A stretch of 64,000 nt of DNA from contig JAETXT010000011.1 in assembly GCA_019188255.1 (NCBI GenBank), positions 2,852,001-2,916,000 of the forward strand, read 5' to 3'. This document shows, piece after piece, positions 58,210 through 64,000 of the stretch. This DNA comes from Verticillium longisporum. Lineage: Eukaryota; Ascomycota; Sordariomycetes; Glomerellales; Plectosphaerellaceae. The stretch's first letter is position 1, and every line of letters starts with the position of its first letter. The notes below the pieces were generated by a model. The model was not told the origin of the DNA and did no database searches. It was given only the letters and a program-made list of their open reading frames with translations. The translations under genes were made by a program, and so were the position numbers.

Positions 58210-59272
58210 ATGGGTTTCGCCGATCTTGTCTCTGACGCCGGAGCTGCCAGTCAGTCCAGTCGCCAGCCCCTCTGAGGTGTTTTGTTCAGTCAGCTAATGA
58301 GCGCGACACCGTAGCCCTCAACGGATGGCTCGCCACCCGCTCCTACATTGTTGGGTAAGTCACAGTCTTGCCATCTCTTCCGGCGCCTGTCAAGCTCCTC
58401 GCGACGAGGGCGGCAGCAGCCTTTTCTCTCTCCTTGGCTTCCATGATGAACATACATGGTCCGTGTTTCCGAAGCGGCCTCAAGACCCGCTCCATGTAGA
58501 AACAACCACGCTTTTAGCACTTCTGATCTTTTGCCAATTTTCCTTGCTTTTTTCTCCATTTGCTCGGCACAGCAAACACCGAAACTTTGAGACTGACAAT
58601 GTCCCAGCCACACTCCCTCGCAGGCCGACGTTGCCGTCTTCAAGGCCCTCTCTTCCGGCCCTGACGCCGCCAAGTACCCCTACGCCGCTAGGTGGTACAA
58701 GCACATCGCCACCTACGAGTCCGAGTTTGCCTCCCTCGCCGGCGATGCGTCCAAGCCCTACTCCGTCTACGGCCCCGAGGCTGGCGAGCTCACCCTGAAC
58801 CCCGCCAAGGCCCCCGCCGCTGAGGAGGACGAGGACGACGTCGACCTGTTCGGCTCTGACGACGAGGAGGAGGACGCCGAGGCCGCGCGCATCCGTGAGG
58901 AGCGTCTCGCCGAGTACAAGAAGAAGAAGGAGGCCAAGCCCAAGACCACCGCCAAGTCGGTCGTCACCCTTGACGTCAAGCCTTGGGGTATGTTTTCACC
59001 AATTCCACCGAAACGAGAGCCATGACTGACAAACAAATCCAGACGACGAGACCGACATGGCCGCCCTCGAGGCTGCTGTCCGTGGTATCGAGAAGGACGG
59101 TCTGGTATGGGGTGCCTCCAAGCTCGTCCCCGTCGGCTTCGGCATCAAGAAGCTCCAGATCAACCTCGTCATCGAGGACGAGAAGATCTCGCTGTCCGAC
59201 CTCGAGGAGGAGATCCAGGCTTTCGAGGACCACGTCCAGTCCACCGATGTTGCTGCCATGCAGAAGCTGTAA
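58210..59272 (+). CDS. EFB1: Translation elongation factor 1-beta (eEF1B-alpha)
   Basis: This is the guanine-nucleotide exchange factor for eEF1A. Exons 58210-58249, 58315-58354, 58608-58987 and 59043-59272 join to 229 residues, the family size. The N-terminus reads [13 protein letters not shown], then [14 protein letters not shown], then [20 protein letters not shown] (GST-like fold). The conserved acidic stretch [17 protein letters not shown] carries the known phosphorylation-type motif DLFGSDDEE. The C-terminal catalytic domain reads [40 protein letters not shown] and [20 protein letters not shown], ending in QKL. Exon 3 begins at 58608 after GTCCCAG; the later CTCGCAG would break the frame. 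Intron 2 is 253 bp, much longer than intron 1 (65 bp), and appears to house a snoRNA. Confidence 0.95.
58434..58537 (+). ncRNA. Candidate intronic box C/D snoRNA in the eEF1B gene
   Basis: Inside intron 2 lie a perfect C box ATGATGA (58443-58449) and a D box CTGA (58523-58526). They are flanked by TTGGC (58434-58438) and GCCAA (58533-58537), which are exact reverse complements and could close the ends. Between them are a weak D' box CCGA (58469-58472), a C'-like ATGTAGA (58494-58500), and directly before D' the 13-nt TGGTCCGTGTTTC (58457-58469). This is complementary to GAAACACGGACCA in a strongly conserved part of LSU rRNA (from memory). By the D'+5 rule the target is the A in AAACACGG. The snoRNAs I recall for this site are yeast snR39/snR59 and human U32/U51, and U51 sits in an intron of the human eEF1B gene. 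The sequence features are seen directly; the rRNA match and homology are recalled. Confidence 0.7.
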
Positions 59273-59720
59273 GAAGCTTGAATGAATGATGTGGAGGGAT
59301 GAATTTTATGAGGCATGATCGGGGTGGGACTGGGAGACACGATGGTTCACGCAATACCCAGAGGGGGATTGAATGAATTTGCCTACATAGACATTCCATG
59401 CTTGGAATCATGAATGCAAAAGCAATGAGAGGCAAAAAATCAATAACCATGTAACCGTGCCAGGTGAACTCTGTCTCCGCCAGTGAAGGAGTCTTGTACC
59501 TCATTGGGCCGCATGCATGTACAAGGTGTAGTGCGCTAAGCATTACAATGGAGGGGTCAGTGGGTCGTCCCTGTGGTGCAGCACAGTAGACGCGCCTCGA
59601 GCCGAGTCGCGACCTCGAAGACTTCCTCTGTGAAACCCGCCCTTGCGCCACCGCTCTGTTCTGCTGCATCCTCCTTCCCTCCCCGCGGCATTACTCGTCT
59701 TCTCACCCGTCCTAGCTCAG
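59273..59720. other. Intergenic between tandem genes eEF1B and PSF1
   Basis: 448 bp with the eEF1B 3' flank and the PSF1 promoter; no gene. Confidence 0.6.
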
Positions 59721-60556
59721 ATGTACGGCGACCTCGGAAACAAGCTGGTAAGAATCCTCCTCCGCCTCGACGTCCAGCACACCGCAACCTAACACACGCT
59801 TCGCCACCACCAGGTGCTCCAGGCCAAGCGCACCCAGAACCTCGCCCATCTGCCCCCCTACCAAGCCGAGATTGTCCGCGCCGTGACGCGCGAGGTCCGC
59901 GACCTCGACAAGGATGTAGCCGAGCTCCTCGCGCCTTACCAGGGCACGTTCGACCCGGCCGAGCACCAGTCGACAGCCTGCACGCTCCTCGTCAACCACC
60001 TCTCCATGCGCCGCAACAAGCGCTGCCTGCTCGCCTACCACCGCACACGCTCCGACAAGCTCGAGGAGCTCGTCTGGAAAGACGCCGACGTGCTCGACCT
60101 GTCGGGGCAGCAGGTGCGCGAGGGGCCGGCGGGCGGCAGCGGTGGCGGTGGCGGTCCCGGTGCCAAGGTCAGCAGCGGCGACGGGTCGACGAGCAGCCTG
60201 AGCCCGCAGGAGGAGGAGTACGTGCGGAGCTACGGCGACCTGCTGGCGGCGTTCAAGGGACAGTGGACGGATATCGATCTGACCGGGAGCCTGGAGCCGC
60301 CGCGGGATCTGTTCATCGATGTGCGGGTGCTCAAGGACGCCGGGGAGATTCAGACGGAATACGGGTAAGGGGATTGGAGGTCTTGCCTCGCACTGCCTGC
60401 CGAGGCCTTTTTTTCTTTCTTTACGTTGTTGCAATGACCGGCTGACTCCCCTTTGACTGCAGATCGATCACGTTGACGAAGAACAGTCAGTTCTATGTAC
60501 GACAGGGCGACGTGGAGCGACTCATCACGCAAGGATACCTGCAAAAGCTGGATTGA
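59721..60556 (+). CDS. PSF1: GINS complex subunit Psf1
   Basis: GINS is part of the CMG replicative helicase. Exons 59721-59747 (9 codons), 59814-60364 and 60463-60556 join to 223 residues. Family features: MYGDLGNKL at the start, LPPYQAEIVRAVTREVRDL, a compact helical A-domain (CTLLVNHLSMRRNKRCLLAY, then HRTRSDKLEEL), a Gly/Ser-rich loop of low complexity, EEEYVRSYGDLLAAFKGQW, and the C-terminal beta domain PPRDLFIDVRVLKDAGEIQT, then SQFYVRQGDVERLITQGYL. The short first exon is bounded by GTAAGA and CACCAG; intron 2 (98 bp) joins TEYG to SITLTKNSQF in frame. Confidence 0.93.
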
Positions 60557-62422
60557 AGGCATGCTTTTTTGACAGTTGTCACCTGATGCATGAGAAATGG
60601 AGTTCGTTGGTGCAGGACGCGTCGCCCGTGATGGCCCAATGACGCGGCGAACCAGATCATCACAAAGCGGGAGTACGCATCGCTCTCGGTGAGGGGTTCA
60701 GGTGTCAGCTGGTTCACCCGAAACAAACGACTCGACGCTCCAGAGGCATGCCGAGACGAGGCGTGATAGACCCTTGAACTTTCGTGCGTGGCCACTCGGC
60801 GGGCTCGACAGGAAGCTACGAGTGCAACGCTGGCGTTGGGTTGTGCCCAACTGCCGGTCTCGGACGTTGTACGCGGCACAGAACGTCCGGCAGAGGAGAC
60901 GAAACGAGACGTCGAGATGACACCGGAAGCTGGAGCCGGGGCGGCCGGGCGGGCTGGGCGCTGGACGGTGGGCACTGCCAGCAGCGGGCAGGTCGGCGAC
61001 TGGTGGAAGAAGAGTTGGATACCAAGGCAAGCAAGGGCATCAGGGCTACTTATTTTCTACAGCATAACATGTCAAGTCAATTGAATGACATCAAATGACT
61101 AAAGATCACATCTCTGAAGTACTGCATGTTGGGGCTCCCATTGTTTTTCATACATGATTGCGTTGACAGAAGAAAATGACATGTATGGAGAGGACTACAC
61201 ATGGTTCGTCGACTGCCTACCTAACTGCACCTTACGATACGGGCCAGGGCAACCCTAGGTACCTTGGTGATCACTAAGACCGGCGCTGCCGGACGAGCCC
61301 CGCCGCTCGTGGGCTGCAGCGACGATCCTGGCCACTGGCCATGTGGGCTCACGGGCCAGACGGGCTGCTGCTGTGTTCAGCCCTTTGCATCAGGTAGCGC
61401 GATCACGAACGAGCCCGGATTTTCCTAGAGAGTGTGTCGTGCTTGGAATGCCATTGTAGCGGTCAATTGCGACATAGATAGGGATGGCGTCGTTGTTTTG
61501 AGTTGCTGACGGCGGCCTTGTCACAGAGGTGCAGAGAATTCATCACCGAAGCCTCTGGCTGGCAGTTGGCCTCCAGGGGGGCCATGGGGAGTCTCCGGGG
61601 CAAGCTATTGGCCTGTGTGGCAGGGTGGCGGCTGAATGGCGTCACTGAGGCTGCTTCGTCTGCTGCACCTGCTGCTTCGTCTGCTGCACCCTGCTGCAAG
61701 CCCCTGCTGCAAGCTACTGCTGCCCACGCTGCCCTCATGCTGCTGGCTGCCAGGACCAACCTGGACCTGGACCGCGACCGGGACCTGGACCAACCTCAAT
61801 CTTCAGGTGCGGGGCTCAATTGAACTGAACGCGCGCTGGTGCCTCATGCAAATTTGCCGGAAGAACTGAACAGGCCAACCCAACCCAAACAGGACCGAGT
61901 TCCACGATACCGGCAGACGGAAGACCTCAGCCGGATCCCCTTCGAAACGCACACAATCTGTGTCCTGTCAAGACAGGTTGACTCGATGGAGCATTCATAT
62001 GGCATTGGCATGTTCGACCTAGGTACGCAGGTATCCAATTCAACTTCAGGGACCACCAAGAAAGACATCAGCATCGCCCAGCCGGCCCCATGGCTTATCC
62101 GCCCCATACCCTTCCCTAGCGTTCCTACGTCGTCTCCCCCATCCTCGTCACACCTTCAGCTCTCCATTGCATAACAGTTCCCACCCCCATCGTGTGCGGG
62201 CGCTAGGATGGCCCAGAACTAATCCCTTTCTGTAAATACTTTTGCCTGCTTCTTCTTCAGCCAACTGGGACCCGACCGACCTTGGCTTTGACTGGCTTTG
62301 CCTGGCCCTGCAGCAAACCTTCCTCCTCCTCCTCCGATTCGGACCTAATGCTCTGCCCCTCGCCGCAAACCCTCCATCGCTGTTGCAGTTTCCAGTGAGC
62401 ACATCGTCCCGTGGATGTCGCC
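60557..62422. other. Intergenic region upstream of the SulP-family gene
   Basis: About 1.9 kb. No gene supported. A 21-bp direct repeat occurs at 61650-61691 and an ACCTGGACC-like cluster near 61755-61795. CT-rich leader-like sequence precedes the ATG at 62423. Confidence 0.5.
61650..61691. repeat. Direct repeat, two copies of a 21-bp unit
   Basis: The unit reads CTGCTTCGTCTGCTGCACCTG, cut here to its first twenty bases CTGCTTCGTCTGCTGCACCT, and occurs twice in tandem with further CTGCTGCA echoes to about 61725. Confidence 0.7.
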
Positions 62423-64000
62423 ATGTCGTCACCCAATTATGGCTTCTCGCCATGGCGGAGGAGAGCTTCGTCACTGAGCACCCAGACCCAACCTACCGAC
62501 GACGCGCAGCCCACGCCCATCAACCGCCCGAACCGCAACTCCCTTCCCCCAAACTCGGACTCTCTGAGGCAGCTGTCCTCGTCCACGGGCCAGAGAGAGC
62601 CCATACGGTCCTTCATACACGGCTCAGTTCGAGACGACGTTGGTAAGTCGCTGCCGCCAGTTGCTCTACCCCACAGTCGCAGGAAACGTATACTAAGACG
62701 CACGCCCACCTCCCTACAGCACCCGTCGACAGCGCCGAATACCTCCGTCACGTCCGCGAGGACACGGCAGAGCTAGCCTCCTACCTGCTCTCTGACAAGA
62801 AAAGCAACCAGAGCCCCGCCTTCCTCTCGAGACGCCGCTCCCAGCAGTCCCAGGCGCAGTCCCTCCTGCCGAGCGAGGACGACGATGCCGACTACGGCTC
62901 CGAAACGATACACGAAGTCTCGGAGCCTCCTTCGCCTCACAACGAGATACAGCCCGACGACGAGTTGCCCGACGAGGGGCCCTCCATCCTAACGAGCTTG
63001 CTGCGCAAATCTCCACCACAGTCCAGAGGGGCGTCTTCTCCGTCGCCTGAGCCGCGTGTCCCCGAGATCGAGACCCCGGCGCTCGAGCAGAAGAGGTCGA
63101 GGTCGTCAGAGCGTCAACGACGGCAGAGAGGCAGCATGGGAGGAGAAGAGGCAGAGTCTACGGAGCGGACGCCCCTGCTGGGAAGGGTGTCCTCTGACGG
63201 ACACGGCACCAATGGCCGCACTACGGACGATGTCGAGGGGCAGAAGCCACGGCCGCGAAGACAGTGGCTCAATGGACTGAAGACTGCGGGTCACAATGTC
63301 GAAGCCAGCCTGGCGCGGACTGCCAAGGCTGCGACGAGTCCGCAAATCTGGAACCGCAAGTCGCTGTGGGCGAACGTGGTGGTTGCGCCCGTCTCCTGCC
63401 TGCCTGCCGTCATCGTGGGGCTGCTGCTCAATGTCCTCGATGCTCTGTCCTATGGTAAGACTGCTCGACAAAATTCTGCAGTAAGTAGCATGCTAACCAC
63501 TCTACCAGGCATGATTCTCTTCCCCCTCGGCAAGCCCATTTTTGCCGGTCTTGGCTCGGCTGGCATTTCTATCTTCTACGTGAGCACCATCGTCTCACAG
63601 CTCACCTTCTCGGCCGGCAGTGGATTCAGGGGTGCTGTTGGCTCCGAACTCGTGAGTATTTCCTTTTCCTCTCCAGCACACATGCTCTGACACACCTCAG
63701 ATCGAAGTCGTTCCATTTTTCCATAACATGGCTCAAACTATTACCGACATCGTTGGTGAAGAAAACCCTGACGCTGTCATCGCTACGACAATTACCGCAT
63801 ACGCTATAAGTTCCATGGTCACTGGACTTGTCTTTTACCTCATGGGCAAATTCAATTTCGGCTACATGGTCGGCTTCATCCCTCGACACATCCTGATCGG
63901 CTGCATTGGCGGTGTCGGATGGTTTCTCGTTGCTACTGGCTTTGAGGTCTCCGCCCGCATGAGTGGCAGCCTCGAATACGACTTGGAAACACTGCGAAAG
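62423..64000 (+). CDS. VSB1: Vacuolar SulP-family transporter, Vsb1 (YGR125W) type, 5' part
   Basis: The gene runs off the right edge. Exons 62423-62642, 62720-63454, 63509-63651 and 63701-64000 (open) give about 466 residues so far. Start at 62423 ([20 protein letters not shown]); the frame is open a few codons upstream with no ATG. The first roughly 290 residues are Ser/Arg/Glu-rich and cytosolic, with an acidic dileucine motif, ERTPLL, of the type used for AP-3 sorting to the vacuole. The SulP membrane domain then begins: [40 protein letters not shown], then [40 protein letters not shown] and [15 protein letters not shown]. These match the YGR125W branch rather than plasma-membrane sulfate permeases. 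Yeast Vsb1 is linked to storage of basic amino acids in the vacuole. The STAS and any cyclic-nucleotide-like C-terminal domain would lie beyond the window. Confidence 0.9.

Overview
The window is about 64 kb of nuclear DNA from a filamentous ascomycete (Pezizomycotina), most likely a Sordariomycete. The evidence is short GT-AG introns of about 50-250 bp, fungal branch sites of the CTGAC/CTAAC type, GC-rich coding sequence, long gene-poor spacers rich in pyrimidine tracts, a dispersed 5S rRNA gene, and fungus-specific families (DUF3712, DUF3405, a ZafA-type zinc regulator, luciferase-domain proteins). I did not pin down the genus. No CRISPR, prophage, intact transposon or biosynthetic cluster was found. 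It reads as an ordinary housekeeping segment with about 25 protein genes.

Layout, left to right: 3' end of a cytochrome-b2-type L-lactate dehydrogenase (2-512, +); a small frameshifted glycine-rich protein (1331-1644, +); a DUF3712 membrane protein (4295-5492, +); an HCNGP/SAP30BP homologue with an in-frame stop (6248-7147, -), head to head with the spliceosomal helicase PRP5 (7646-11351, +); a small putatively lipidated protein (11899-12351, -); a Zap1/ZafA zinc regulator (14500-17009, +); a doubtful ORF followed by a 5S rRNA gene (21063-21181, +); RPL35 (-); GOS1 (+); ATP10 (-); branched-chain E2 (+); gluconokinase (-); dipeptidyl peptidase III (+); RPL6 (-); HSP78 (+); EMP24 (-); ARF1 (+); a DUF3405 protein (-); a luciferase-domain protein (+); CUS2 (-); RPN13 (-); eEF1B-alpha (+) with a box C/D snoRNA candidate in an intron; PSF1 (+); and the 5' part of a vacuolar SulP protein of the Vsb1 type (62423-64000, +).

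Functional links: PRP5, CUS2 and HCNGP all belong to splicing, and Prp5 and Cus2 act on the same U2 snRNP step in yeast. EMP24 and ARF1 are divergent neighbours in the early secretory pathway, and GOS1 also works there. HSP78, ATP10, the E2 subunit, the lactate dehydrogenase and perhaps one form of DPP III are mitochondrial.

Two results deserve most attention. First, intron 2 of the eEF1B gene carries C and D boxes, a closing stem and a 13-nt match to a universally conserved LSU rRNA segment, so it looks like an intronic 2'-O-methylation guide RNA. Second, four conserved or plausible genes are broken by five single-base losses, all within short homopolymer runs. This looks like base-calling or consensus error, and it hides catalytic or conserved regions from automatic gene prediction.
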